Source: JAVHYG01 sp040390025 (GTDB lineage: Bacteria; Pseudomonadota; Gammaproteobacteria; Diplorickettsiales; Diplorickettsiaceae). From it: a DNA stretch of 64,000 nucleotides. The stretch is from NCBI GenBank assembly GCA_040390025.1, contig JAZJZD010000008.1, positions 50,638 to 114,637 of the forward strand. The letters run 5' to 3'. This document shows, in pieces, positions 26,705-34,970 of this stretch. Each line of letters starts with the position of its first letter. Within the stretch, counting starts at the first letter, position 1. Position numbers and translations under genes: made by a program. The notes below the pieces were generated by a model. That model saw only the letters and a program-made list of their open reading frames with translations. It made no database searches and had not been told where the DNA came from.

Positions 26705-27175
26705 GTGCGCGACCGGATAATAGAGTTTTGGGTTGGCTTATTTATGTTAGTGAGTATTATTACTTTACTCATTTTAGCACTTAAAGTGAGCGGTTTAAGT
26801 AACACTGTGGGCAATAATGGATATACTATAACCGCAGAGTTTGACAATATAGGAGGGCTTAAAGTTCGCTCACCCGTTACGTTGGCAGGCGTCCGAGTTG
26901 GCCAAGTTTCTGGAATAAAGCTAGATAGCGCACGATTTAAAGCGGTAGTAACCCTGCAAATTGATCCAAATCAACGACAATTGCCAGCGGATACATCAGC
27001 GAGTATTCTAACTCAGGGCTTACTAGGGGCTAATTATATTAGTCTTAGACCTGGTTTTGATCAGACTTTCTTGAAGAATGGAAGCGTTATCCAAGATACG
27101 CATCCTGCGTTAATCCTAGAAGACCTTATTGGGCAGTTAGTATTTAGCTTAAAAAACTCAGGGGGAAAACGGTGA
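26705..27175 (+). CDS. mlaD: Mla system substrate-binding protein MlaD (MCE domain)
   Basis: A 156-residue protein with one N-terminal membrane span (EFWVGLFMLVSIITLLILAL) and one MCE domain: ITAEFDNIGGLKVRSPVTLAGVRVGQV, then LLGANYISLRPG. It forms the periplasmic hexameric ring on MlaFEB. The start is GTG, directly after the mlaE stop; its own stop overlaps the mlaC start. Confidence 0.95.
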   Translation: MRDRIIEFWVGLFMLVSIITLLILALKVSGLSNTVGNNGYTITAEFDNIGGLKVRSPVTLAGVRVGQVSGIKLDSARFKAVVTLQIDPNQRQLPADTSASILTQGLLGANYISLRPGFDQTFLKNGSVIQDTHPALILEDLIGQLVFSLKNSGGKR

Positions 27176-27771
27176 GAAAAATTATTGTAACCTTTATTAG
27201 TTTACTGTTCTGTAGTGTCGTATGGGCAATTTCATCACCCGTCGATTTATTGCAAAACACGTCGAGCCAACTGATAGCTCAATTACGACAAAACCAAGCT
27301 ACGATGAGAACGAAGCCACAAGTTGTTTATGGAATTGTTAATCAAATTTTATTGCCTCATGTTGACTTAATAGCTATGTCAAGAGAGGCATTAGGTCGAG
27401 ATGCATGGGCTCAAGCAACTCCTCAGCAAAGACAGGCATTTGTTTACCACTTTACAACCTTGTTAATTCGGACTTATGCCAGTGCACTAGCCCAATATAC
27501 TAATGAAAGAGTAAATTTTTTGCCTTTACGTGGTGGTTTTAATGGATCGCGTGTACAGGTTAACAGCAACATCATTCGTGAGTCGGGACCCATTATTAAT
27601 GTCAGTTATCGTTTGAGGCGAGTTGGGGAACAATGGAAACTTTACGATTTTAGCGTTGATGGAATTAGTTTGATACAAAGTTTTCGCTCTCAGTTTGCTC
27701 AAGAATTGCAGCAAAGGGGTATCGATGGTCTTATCAATGAACTTGCACAACATAATGTGCAAAATAATTGA
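27172..27771 (+). CDS. mlaC: Periplasmic phospholipid carrier MlaC
   Basis: A 199-residue soluble lipid shuttle (Tgt2/Ttg2D family). It has a signal peptide ending near VVWA, then the family motifs VNQILLPHVDLIAMSREALG, ATPQQRQAFVYHFTTLLIRTYASAL and VSYRLRRVGEQWKLYDFSVDGISLI. The start GTG overlaps the mlaD stop, giving tight coupling. Confidence 0.95.
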   Translation: MRKIIVTFISLLFCSVVWAISSPVDLLQNTSSQLIAQLRQNQATMRTKPQVVYGIVNQILLPHVDLIAMSREALGRDAWAQATPQQRQAFVYHFTTLLIRTYASALAQYTNERVNFLPLRGGFNGSRVQVNSNIIRESGPIINVSYRLRRVGEQWKLYDFSVDGISLIQSFRSQFAQELQQRGIDGLINELAQHNVQNN

Positions 27772-28079
27772 TGAATGCGCCAATGTTTCAGCGTAAAAAC
27801 GATAGTAGTTACTTCCTATCAGGAAAATTAAATTATGAAACTGTCCCATTTTTATGGCAACAAAGTCAGGGCGCTTTTAAGGCTCTAAAATGCCCAATTA
27901 CTTTTGACTTAAGCGAAGTAATTCAAAGTGACAGTAGTGGCGTTGCTTTGTTGCTTGCTTGGACTCGAGATTTTCGTCGTAAATCACAAACAATTCATTT
28001 TATTCGTTTACCGAGCCAAATGTTAGCGATAATCCAGCTGGCTGGCCTAGAGTCCATTATGCCGATAGCTACCACTTAA
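27771..28079 (+). CDS. mlaB: STAS-domain protein MlaB
   Basis: A 102-residue cytoplasmic STAS protein that stabilises MlaF in the transporter. FDLSEVIQSDSSGVALLLAW is the STAS core with the conserved Asp-Ser-Ser-Gly turn. The ATG at 27771 overlaps the mlaC TGA (TGATG); a TTG one codon earlier is possible. In many gammaproteobacteria a BolA-type gene follows before murA; here the gap holds a dispersed repeat instead. Confidence 0.9.
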   Translation: MNAPMFQRKNDSSYFLSGKLNYETVPFLWQQSQGAFKALKCPITFDLSEVIQSDSSGVALLLAWTRDFRRKSQTIHFIRLPSQMLAIIQLAGLESIMPIATT

Positions 28080-28102
28080 CTATGAAGATGCGAGTTTTTC
28101 AA

Positions 28103-28230
28103 ATATACTCTTCGCACTTGAATTTTGGGCAGCAACGCCGTTCAACTCGCAATCCTCATGTTTTTTACATAAACGAAGGTTGCTTTGTTTGCGCGGTGCC
28201 TTGCCAAAAACCCAATTATTGTGAGTATAT
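28103..28230 (+). repeat. Dispersed repeat of type 2, copy 2
   Basis: Matches the copy at 15571 in order: TTCGCACTTGAA, TCAACTCGCAA, CATAAACGAAGGTTG, GCGCGGTGCCTTGCC, CCCAATTATTGTG. Just upstream, 28083-28102 (TGAAGATGCGAG) resembles the end of the type 1 elements, so the two repeat types may be related or nested. It lies in the 352-base space between mlaB and murA. An 84-codon frame that runs through it from 28185 has no good start and is not considered a gene. Confidence 0.6.
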
Positions 28231-28431
28231 GTGTTGGGCAGTATAACCAATTACAGGATAAGTCACCCTATCTTTGTAAGCAGTTATTTAGGAATAATAA
28301 AATAGTTTACTTAGTTAAAACAATGCAAGATTTGTGTTTAGAAATAAAGATAGGTAAGAAACCCATTATAAAAAAAAGAAACTTGAAGTTCCTGTTTGCA
28401 TCAAGTTCAAGGTATATAGAGAGAACTAAAC

Positions 28432-29715
28432 GTGGATAAGCTTATTATTAGAGGAGGTATACCATTACAAGGTGAAGTTCGAATTTCTGGGGCTAAGAAT
28501 GCAACTCTACCTATTTTAGCGGCTTGTTTGCTGTCAGAAGAGCCTATTACTTTATTTAATGTTCCGCATTTGCAAGATGTTACTACAATGGTGGAACTTT
28601 TAAGTGGTATGGGTGCTCAGTTCACGATTGGTGAGCGTATGAGTTTAGAGGTAAAAGCACGTGATCTTATCGATTCTTATGCCCCCTATGCACTTGTTCG
28701 CAAAATGCGTGCTTCTATTTTAGTGTTAGGATCTTTATTGGCTCGTTGCGGTGAGGCGGTTGTTTCTTTACCGGGCGGATGTGCGATCGGAACCCGCCCT
28801 GTGAACTTACATATCCAAGGTCTCGAAGCAATGGGTGCGCAGATACATGTTGAAAATGGATATATTAAGGCGACAACAAAAGGTCGTTTACAAGGTTCAG
28901 TTATTAAGTTGGATACGATTACTGTAACGGGAACTGAAAATTTAATGATGGCAGCGACACTTGCCAAAGGAAAAACGGTAATAAAAAATGCCGCGCGTGA
29001 GCCTGAAGTTGTCGATTTAGCAAATTTTTTGAACAGCATTGGTGCTAACATCAGCGACGCAGGTACAGACACAATAACAATTGAAGGTGTTGAGCAATTA
29101 ACAGGTGGTTATTATAAGATTTTACCTGACAGGATTGAGGCAGCGACTTATCTAATTGCTGTTGCATGCACAAGGGGATTTATTCGTTTAAAGGGAATAC
29201 AGGCCGATAATTTAGAGGCAGTTATTCATACATTACGCCAAGCTGGAGCGGATATTACGATTGGTGATCATTGGATTGAATTGGATATGCGTAATAAACG
29301 CGCAAAAGCTGTGAATGTTAGTACAGCACCCTATCCAGCTTTTCCTACGGATGTGCAGGCGCAGATTATGGCGCTTAATATTACAGCAGAAGGTACAGGT
29401 ATCATCACAGAAACTGTTTTTGAAAACAGATTTATGCATGTTCAAGAAATGCGGCGTATGGGTGCGGATATTACATTAAAAGGTAATATTGCTATTTGTA
29501 GAGGTGTAGAGAAACTTACAGGAGCGGAAGTTATGGCTACAGATTTACGCGCTTCTGCAAGTTTAGTGCTGGCGGGATTGACTGCAGAAGGGGAAACGAT
29601 TGTTAATCGAATTTATCATATTGATCGTGGCTATGAATGCATAGAGGAAAAATTATCGCAATTGGGTGGTAAAATTAGACGAATATCTGTTCCTGATTTG
29701 CCTTTGGGGACTTAG
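28432..29715 (+). CDS. murA: UDP-N-acetylglucosamine 1-carboxyvinyltransferase MurA
   Basis: First committed step of peptidoglycan synthesis. The 427-residue protein shows the twofold domain repeats of the EPSP-synthase fold: GGIPLQGEVRISGAKNATLPI, MRASILVLGSLLAR and the catalytic-loop Cys in LPGGCAIGTRPVNLH. The C-terminal part has AYPAFPTDVQAQIMAL-like residues and FENRFMHVQEMRRMGAD. The start is GTG at 28432. It lies downstream of mla, as in many proteobacteria. Cys in the loop predicts sensitivity to fosfomycin-type inhibition. Confidence 0.97.
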   Translation: MDKLIIRGGIPLQGEVRISGAKNATLPILAACLLSEEPITLFNVPHLQDVTTMVELLSGMGAQFTIGERMSLEVKARDLIDSYAPYALVRKMRASILVLGSLLARCGEAVVSLPGGCAIGTRPVNLHIQGLEAMGAQIHVENGYIKATTKGRLQGSVIKLDTITVTGTENLMMAATLAKGKTVIKNAAREPEVVDLANFLNSIGANISDAGTDTITIEGVEQLTGGYYKILPDRIEAATYLIAVACTRGFIRLKGIQADNLEAVIHTLRQAGADITIGDHWIELDMRNKRAKAVNVSTAPYPAFPTDVQAQIMALNITAEGTGIITETVFENRFMHVQEMRRMGADITLKGNIAICRGVEKLTGAEVMATDLRASASLVLAGLTAEGETIVNRIYHIDRGYECIEEKLSQLGGKIRRISVPDLPLGT

Positions 29716-29778
29716 CCTTGCGGCGGAATTGTTCTGCTGGGATTTACTGGCATGTAACTTTACTTCTTGACTTAATCT

Positions 29779-29820
29779 CTTCTTGTCATCCTACGGTCAG
29801 GGTCGAAGGATGATAAGAAG
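29779..29820. repeat. Strong hairpin between convergent murA and the CADD-like gene
   Basis: CTTCTTGTCATCCT pairs with AGGATGATAAGAAG, 14 bases with one G-T position, around a 14-base loop. There is no T-run on either side, so it may be a REP-like element or an atypical bidirectional terminator. Confidence 0.55.
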
Positions 29821-29835
29821 TAGACAAGATGTAAA

Positions 29836-30570
29836 TTAATTAGTTGTCATTTCACAATTTACATTTCCAATGGTCCTTGATTGTATGCCGCTCAACAGAT
29901 TCCATACGGACTCAGATATTTTTTTGGCAGCTTCTTCGGCTTTATCTTTTTCTGTTGTAGGGAGATCTTGTAGAAGCATTTTAGTTGCTTTTGTATGTTC
30001 TACATCTGCTTCGCGATGGACGGTAAAAAATTTTAAAGTAACTGGGTCTTCAATGTTATAAAATTCTTTGAGTCCTGTGATTTTACTAGCGGCTGTTTGT
30101 GGAATTTGCCGTTCGTAAGCATATAATGCGCCTATACCTTCAGCATAGGAAGAATGCGAAAGCGATAAAAAGTCTTCAATGAGTTGTTTTGTCTCTGGAA
30201 AAGGTTCGCTATTTTTTACTGTTTCTTCGCATAAACCTAAACCTTTAGCAAATTGCAGCCATAAAGCGGAATGACTATCCTGATTATTACATCCTTCTTC
30301 ATCATTCAAATTATCGAGTAATACTTGGCGTTCATGAGAAGAATGACAATTACTAAGCGTTGCACGAATATAACCTGGAAAGGCTTCGACATGATGGTAA
30401 TATTGACAGGCATACGTACGTAAGTCATCCAAAGAAAGTTTCCCTGCGGACCAAGCCTGATATAGAGGATGTTTTAATAAGTGTTTTTCATTCAATTGTC
30501 TATCAAGTAGCTGCATTGTGTTACCTTGCATGTCATCATTAAGCATATTATCTAATAGTTGCTTAGTCAT
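29836..30570 (-). CDS. CADD-like diiron protein, putative para-aminobenzoate synthase
   Basis: A 244-residue TenA/PqqC-fold protein of the CADD family (Chlamydia protein associating with death domains, CT610). CADD makes para-aminobenzoate for folate, consuming one of its own tyrosines. The diiron ligands can be placed: Glu91 or Glu92 in NDEEG, His100, Glu153 in AYERQIP, and His185, Asp189, His192 in VHREADVEH. The sacrificial tyrosine region of CADD aligns with HPLYQAW (Tyr37). The start is supported by aaggag. Unlike the Chlamydia protein as I recall it, the C-terminal tail is short. No folate genes lie next to it. Confidence 0.85.
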   Translation of the reverse strand: MTKQLLDNMLNDDMQGNTMQLLDRQLNEKHLLKHPLYQAWSAGKLSLDDLRTYACQYYHHVEAFPGYIRATLSNCHSSHERQVLLDNLNDEEGCNNQDSHSALWLQFAKGLGLCEETVKNSEPFPETKQLIEDFLSLSHSSYAEGIGALYAYERQIPQTAASKITGLKEFYNIEDPVTLKFFTVHREADVEHTKATKMLLQDLPTTEKDKAEEAAKKISESVWNLLSGIQSRTIGNVNCEMTTN

Positions 30571-30875
30571 GTGACCATTCTCCTTCTTTAGTTTAGAGTC
30601 GTATATTGTACAGAAATTTATAGCAAATCTAAAATGACCTTCCGTATACCATTATTTTTTTATTTGTATCTTTGTTAATTTTTCACAGAACAAAAATTTT
30701 GCACTATTTCTTTTTTTCCTCGCTGAAATAGAAGTAGCATATAGTAAAAAAATTCGATTAAAGCAAATTATGAAACGTTCTATCAGGTTTTCTTAAAATT
30801 TGACTCTAGCTCTTTAAACTTCTAGGATAAATAGCCTTATTTAAATCTTAAATAGATACTTTAAAGGAGTGTATT
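30571..30875. other. Intergenic region of 305 bases between divergent genes
   Basis: Holds the promoters of the CADD-like gene (minus) and the collagen-like lipoprotein gene (plus). AT-rich; no repeat copy or RNA gene seen. A strong ribosome binding site (aaaggag) stands at its right end. Confidence 0.5.
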
Positions 30876-31367
30876 ATGAAGTTTTTAAGGATAGGCTTTC
30901 GTCTTTTTATAGGGACAATGAGTATTCTCATACTTGCCGCTTGCGGTGGCGGAAGTGGTGGTCCAGGTGGTGCTACAGGCGCTGCAGGTTCCGGAGGTCT
31001 TCAGGGAGCGCCAGGTGCTCCGGGGGCTGCGGGTCCTATAGGCCTTTCGCTGAATACGACTGGCGGAATAAATGTTTCGGCTGATCTATTACGTGCGGAG
31101 GGAATAGATGTCAGACTACTTAACCCACAGCAATTGGCGCAATTAAGATTAAGAGGAATTGTGCCGCTAGATGCTCGAGTTTTAGAAAGAAATGGAAATA
31201 TAATAGGCATCCAATTACCAAATGGACGGGCGTTTTCCTTGCCGGGAGCAGGGCCTACAGTATTACCTGGCATAGGGGCTTTACCTAGTTTACCTGCTGG
31301 GGGCGCTGCAGGAGGTGGCGGTTTGAGAGGAACACTAAACAATCTAACCGGTGGACTTAGACGCTAA
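30876..31367 (+). CDS. Lipoprotein with a collagen-like Gly-X-Y segment
   Basis: A 163-residue secreted lipoprotein. The signal MKFLRIGFRLFIGTMSILILAAC has a LAAC lipobox with lipidation at Cys23. Residues 29-58 form about ten Gly-X-Y triplets (GPG, GAT, GAA, GSG, GLQ, GAP, GAP, GAA, GPI, GLS). A Leu/Arg-rich middle (LLRAEGIDVRLLNPQQLAQLRLRG) and a second Gly-rich tail (GGAAGGGGLRG) follow. Collagen-like surface proteins act as adhesins in other bacteria, for example Lcl of Legionella, but this segment is short and no such function is shown. It ends at a strong terminator. Confidence 0.8.
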   Translation: MKFLRIGFRLFIGTMSILILAACGGGSGGPGGATGAAGSGGLQGAPGAPGAAGPIGLSLNTTGGINVSADLLRAEGIDVRLLNPQQLAQLRLRGIVPLDARVLERNGNIIGIQLPNGRAFSLPGAGPTVLPGIGALPSLPAGGAAGGGGLRGTLNNLTGGLRR

Positions 31368-31391
31368 AAAATATATTTGATGTGTGTGTTT

Positions 31392-31427
31392 GTAAAACCG
31401 AAGAAAGGTTATCTTTCTTCGGTTTTT
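31392..31427. terminator. Bidirectional rho-independent terminator
   Basis: AAAACCGAAGAAAG (31392-31405) pairs perfectly with CTTTCTTCGGTTTT (31411-31424) around a five-base loop. A T-run follows on the plus strand (TTTTTTAT), and the A-rich left arm gives Ts on the minus strand. It serves the lipoprotein gene and, on the other strand, the TpsB gene ending at 31427. Confidence 0.85.
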
Positions 31428-33199
31428 TATAAAGGTGTATAGCTAAAATTGAAGAAAAACCGTAAGCTTTTTCCATTATGGCCGCTGAGTTCTTGAGCTT
31501 GGACAGGCATGGTTAAAGGTTTTGCTAAACTGAGTTCAAGACTAAAATCTTTGGCTAGAAACAATCGCAGGCCTGCAGATAGAGAGGCATCACTGTATAC
31601 ACTATTTAAGGCAAAAGCAGGCGCCGCGTTTTTATTCCATACTTTACCGATATCGTAACGTGTAAAATATTGTATAGCGTTGAAAGATTGAGGAAAAGTA
31701 GTGTAGCGTAGTTCTAAGCCCCCCATAATGCCCTGGTCACCAATAATTTCAGAGGGATCGTAGGCGCGTCCAAAAGGAACGCCGCCGTAAGGAATTTTTT
31801 CTACTGGAAATAAAGGGTTAAAAGCATATTGGCCCATTGAGTCTATGAGTAATGAAAAAGATTTTGGAAGTGCTTGTACGTGCGAGGCGTAATAAAAAAT
31901 TTTAGTATAGTCAATGGATGGGTTATTTGGGGCGGGAGGGCCTACTTGTGCGCCCGCGACATGTATTCCTTGGCTTATTTCCGCTTCTATTCTGTCTACA
32001 TACTTTGGTTTAGTTCGTTCATAAATTGCTTTAGCCCGTAAGGATGGAAGATGTACTTTAACGTCTTGAGGGCCATTAACAGGATCATTAAAACCCGTTG
32101 ACTTGCTAATATAATAGCCTAGCGCTAAACGACCTTCTAATTTTTCATTGGTTTGTAGAATAAAGGGATGGTAATAATAGCCAATTAAGTCGCCTACTTT
32201 ACCTGTCAAGCTAGAAATAGGCGCGGGCGTGTTGGCCTGTTGTCCGAGTACATTGGGTTTAGTTTGCGCATAGTCAGCTAAGATGTCTAAATGGTTCCCA
32301 TAAACCCCAATAGGTATGACTTGATATAAATAATAGTATTGCAGAACTCTTGGTTCAAAGGGTGCTGTTGCAGCTGTTAGGGTTGTTGCATCTCCACCTT
32401 GCAACAAGGAGTACATATTGGCGGTTACAAATAAATTTTGTGACCCTAAATAGCGTGATTGATTGTTATTTAAGATGGCATATGGAGAGAAACGACGCTG
32501 TTGAATAAGAAAAACAAGATTTTGAGCGCCGGAGTTTTCTGATATTGGATTTAGCTGTAATGTCGCTTTGACTCCTGGTAGTCGATTTAAAAGCAAAATA
32601 TAATGCTGCAAGGTTTCTTGTTGTAAGGGACGGGATTGTTTTATTTTTTCAATATACGCTGCTAGAAAGTTTTCTATTCCATGTGTTTTTCCCTGAATGC
32701 TAGCATTAGCGACGTAGGCTTCAAAGATTTCGATTCGTACATGGCCTGCACTTAGATTTTGTATCGGTATGCGCGTGCGTGAAAGCAAATAGCCATCTTT
32801 TAGATATTTCAATGTAATGCTGGATGCAATTTTCTCTAATTCTCGGTAGCCTATTCTTTTATTGAGATAAGGCCGATAAAAACTTCTCAAGCTTTCTTCT
32901 GCATAGACCGTTGATCCAGTGATGTGTACGGAACGTAAAACAAAAGAAATACGCATGCTTGCTGGCACAGGAGTTACCGTAGGCGCTGTAACGGGCATCT
33001 CTGCGAAACTGGTTGTAGTTGCTTGAGTAAGTGGCGTAGGTACTGTATTTCTTAATTGTCTTTCTACTTGTCCGGGTGCGATCGTGCTAGGTACGACCGC
33101 TGCGAATCCTTTTATAGGAATTATAAAGAGTAGAAAATAAAGAAACCATAATCTAGGTTTCAAATAATTTTTTTTCCCTTGATTGAATTGGCGTTCCAT
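31427..33199 (-). CDS. TpsB/ShlB/FhaC-family outer-membrane transporter
   Basis: A 590-residue two-partner-secretion translocator. It has an N-terminal membrane/signal segment (FLYFLLFIIPIKGFAAV), a linker, then a POTRA domain (FVLRSVHITGSTVYAEESLRSF, YLKDGYLLSRTRIPIQNL, IEIFEAYV). A C-terminal Omp85-type beta-barrel follows, including the FGRAYDPSEIIGDQG region at the lid-loop position of FhaC. It would sit in the outer membrane and export a TpsA exoprotein. No TpsA (filamentous haemagglutinin-like) gene is in the window, so the partner is elsewhere, lost, or unusual. Confidence 0.85.
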   Translation of the reverse strand: MERQFNQGKKNYLKPRLWFLYFLLFIIPIKGFAAVVPSTIAPGQVERQLRNTVPTPLTQATTTSFAEMPVTAPTVTPVPASMRISFVLRSVHITGSTVYAEESLRSFYRPYLNKRIGYRELEKIASSITLKYLKDGYLLSRTRIPIQNLSAGHVRIEIFEAYVANASIQGKTHGIENFLAAYIEKIKQSRPLQQETLQHYILLLNRLPGVKATLQLNPISENSGAQNLVFLIQQRRFSPYAILNNNQSRYLGSQNLFVTANMYSLLQGGDATTLTAATAPFEPRVLQYYYLYQVIPIGVYGNHLDILADYAQTKPNVLGQQANTPAPISSLTGKVGDLIGYYYHPFILQTNEKLEGRLALGYYISKSTGFNDPVNGPQDVKVHLPSLRAKAIYERTKPKYVDRIEAEISQGIHVAGAQVGPPAPNNPSIDYTKIFYYASHVQALPKSFSLLIDSMGQYAFNPLFPVEKIPYGGVPFGRAYDPSEIIGDQGIMGGLELRYTTFPQSFNAIQYFTRYDIGKVWNKNAAPAFALNSVYSDASLSAGLRLFLAKDFSLELSLAKPLTMPVQAQELSGHNGKSLRFFFNFSYTPL

Positions 33200-33283
33200 C
33201 TCCTTTTCATCCCTATCTATAAAAGATAAATAAAAATAAAGTCTAGTAGATTTTATTCAAGGGTCAATAGAATTTAGGAGATA

Positions 33284-33928
33284 TTAGTTATGGGGACGTG
33301 TTGTGTTTAGAATTTTTTGAGTTTCATTAGCGCTTAAGGTAATCTCCTTGAAGGACTCTGCTTGAATAAGTGAACGAGGCGCTATCCATGTTCCTCCAAC
33401 ACAAGGAACAGAAGGTAACTTGAGATAATTGGTAAGGTTTATAAGATTAACTCCTCCCGTCGGGCAAAATTGCAATGTAGGTAACACTTCTGAAATAGCA
33501 GCGATTGTTTTAATCCCACCCATACTTTCGGCTGGAAAAAACTTAACATGTGTTAAGCCTAACTCATAGGCTGATAGCGCTTCAGAAACAGTTGCAATAC
33601 CGGGCAGATAGGGTAGATTCTGTTCTTTTGCTCCAAAAACGAGTTGTTCGCTGAGGCCGGGGCTAACAGCAAATTTTGCTCCCGCAGTTTTAGCTTGGGC
33701 TAATTGTTTTCGATTAATGATAGTTCCGGCTCCTACAATAGCGCTTGGAACGCCAGTGGCTATTTTTTGGATAGCCTCTAAGGCGCAAGCTGTGCGTAAT
33801 GTAATTTCTAATATAGAAAAACCCGCATTAACCAAGGTCTTTGCCAAAGGAATTGCATGTTCTACCTTATCGATTACAATAACCGGTATAATGCGACTTT
33901 TGTTTAGAATATCGATGATTGTCAACAC
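33284..33928 (-). CDS. eda: 2-dehydro-3-deoxy-phosphogluconate (KDPG) aldolase
   Basis: Cleaves KDPG to pyruvate and glyceraldehyde-3-phosphate, the final reaction of the Entner-Doudoroff route. SRIIPVIVIDKVEHAIPLAK, FSILEITLRT (catalytic Glu), IVGAGTIINRKQL, AVSPGLSEQL, HVKFFPAE (Schiff-base Lys) and FCPTGGVNL match E. coli Eda throughout. With GTG 33928 the protein is 214 residues, the family norm. An ATG at 34045 would add 39 residues and overlap the divergent kdgK start, so it is unlikely. It is divergent from the rest of the sugar cluster and shares a control region with it. Confidence 0.94.
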   Translation of the reverse strand: MLTIIDILNKSRIIPVIVIDKVEHAIPLAKTLVNAGFSILEITLRTACALEAIQKIATGVPSAIVGAGTIINRKQLAQAKTAGAKFAVSPGLSEQLVFGAKEQNLPYLPGIATVSEALSAYELGLTHVKFFPAESMGGIKTIAAISEVLPTLQFCPTGGVNLINLTNYLKLPSVPCVGGTWIAPRSLIQAESFKEITLSANETQKILNTTRPHN

Positions 33929-34036
33929 ATTCAGTCTGTCCTGTAAAATTATCTCCGATAATACGTCTTCCCTTTTTTCTAAGCAAATTTTAGATATTGT
34001 TTTAGCGATTAAACAAAGCCTATTTCGGAGAATAAA

Positions 34037-34963
34037 ATGAAGCAAATTGCTGTAATTGGTGAAGCAATGCTAGAACTATCCCATAAAAGCGATACTTCTT
34101 TGGGTTTATCCTTTGCCGGTGATACCCTAAACTTTACTATTTACTTACGGCGATTACTTCCTAAAGAATCTTTTGATATTCATTATGTGACTGTCTTAGG
34201 CTGTGATCCTTATAGCGATAGCATGCTAAAAAACTGGCAGCAGGAAGGGATAAATACGGATTTAGTTCATCGTCTAGAAAATAAATTACCGGGTTTGTAT
34301 TTGATTCGCACTGATAAGACTGGAGAAAGAACGTTTTATTTTTATCGACAAAATTCTGCTGCCCGTGAACTTTTTAAAAGTGATACAACAAATAATTTAG
34401 AGAAGCATTTATTAGAAATGGACTATTTGTATTTATCAGGGATTACTTTAGCTATTCTTGATGCGAAAAGTCGAGAACGTTTATGGAAATTATTAGAAAG
34501 AGCTAAACAAAAAGGTATAAAGATAATTTTTGATACAAATTATCGTGCCTCTCTTTGGCCAGATGCTGAATCGGCGAAAATAGCTATTGAACGAACATTA
34601 AGCTATGTAGACATTGCATTTCCTACTTTTGTGGACGAACAAATCTTATTTGATGATCCTACGCCAGAAGATTGTGCGAAGCGCTTATTAAAAAATGGAA
34701 TAACAGAAGTGATTGTGAAGAGTGGTGCTGAACCTGCTTTAGTTGTTACTATTGGCAAGCAAGAAAGTATCCCTGCTTATGTAATTGAAAGTGTAGTGGA
34801 TACGACAGGTGCTGGGGATTCATTTAATGCGGCTTATTTGGCAGCACGTTTAAAAGATATTGATCCTATAAAAGCAGCGCAATGGGGTCATCGATTAGCG
34901 GCTAGCGTTATTACTTATCCCGGCGCGATTATTCCATTAACAAAAATGCCACAATTATCTTGA
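34037..34963 (+). CDS. kdgK: 2-keto-3-deoxygluconate kinase
   Basis: PfkB-family sugar kinase that phosphorylates KDG to KDPG. The 308-residue protein has the N-terminal GEAMLELSHKSDTSLGLSFAG, then YLIRTDKTGERTFYFYRQNSAARELF and the C-terminal signature VVDTTGAGDSFNAAYLA with the catalytic Asp. The first gene of the plus-strand sugar cluster, with ggag before the ATG; galM follows after seven bases. It supplies the substrate of the divergent eda product. Confidence 0.93.
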   Translation: MKQIAVIGEAMLELSHKSDTSLGLSFAGDTLNFTIYLRRLLPKESFDIHYVTVLGCDPYSDSMLKNWQQEGINTDLVHRLENKLPGLYLIRTDKTGERTFYFYRQNSAARELFKSDTTNNLEKHLLEMDYLYLSGITLAILDAKSRERLWKLLERAKQKGIKIIFDTNYRASLWPDAESAKIAIERTLSYVDIAFPTFVDEQILFDDPTPEDCAKRLLKNGITEVIVKSGAEPALVVTIGKQESIPAYVIESVVDTTGAGDSFNAAYLAARLKDIDPIKAAQWGHRLAASVITYPGAIIPLTKMPQLS

Positions 34964-34970
34964 GGATATT

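Noticed and set aside
28185..28439. An 84-codon plus-strand frame before murA
   Set aside because: It starts at TTG within a dispersed repeat, has no ribosome binding site or family, and overlaps the murA start.
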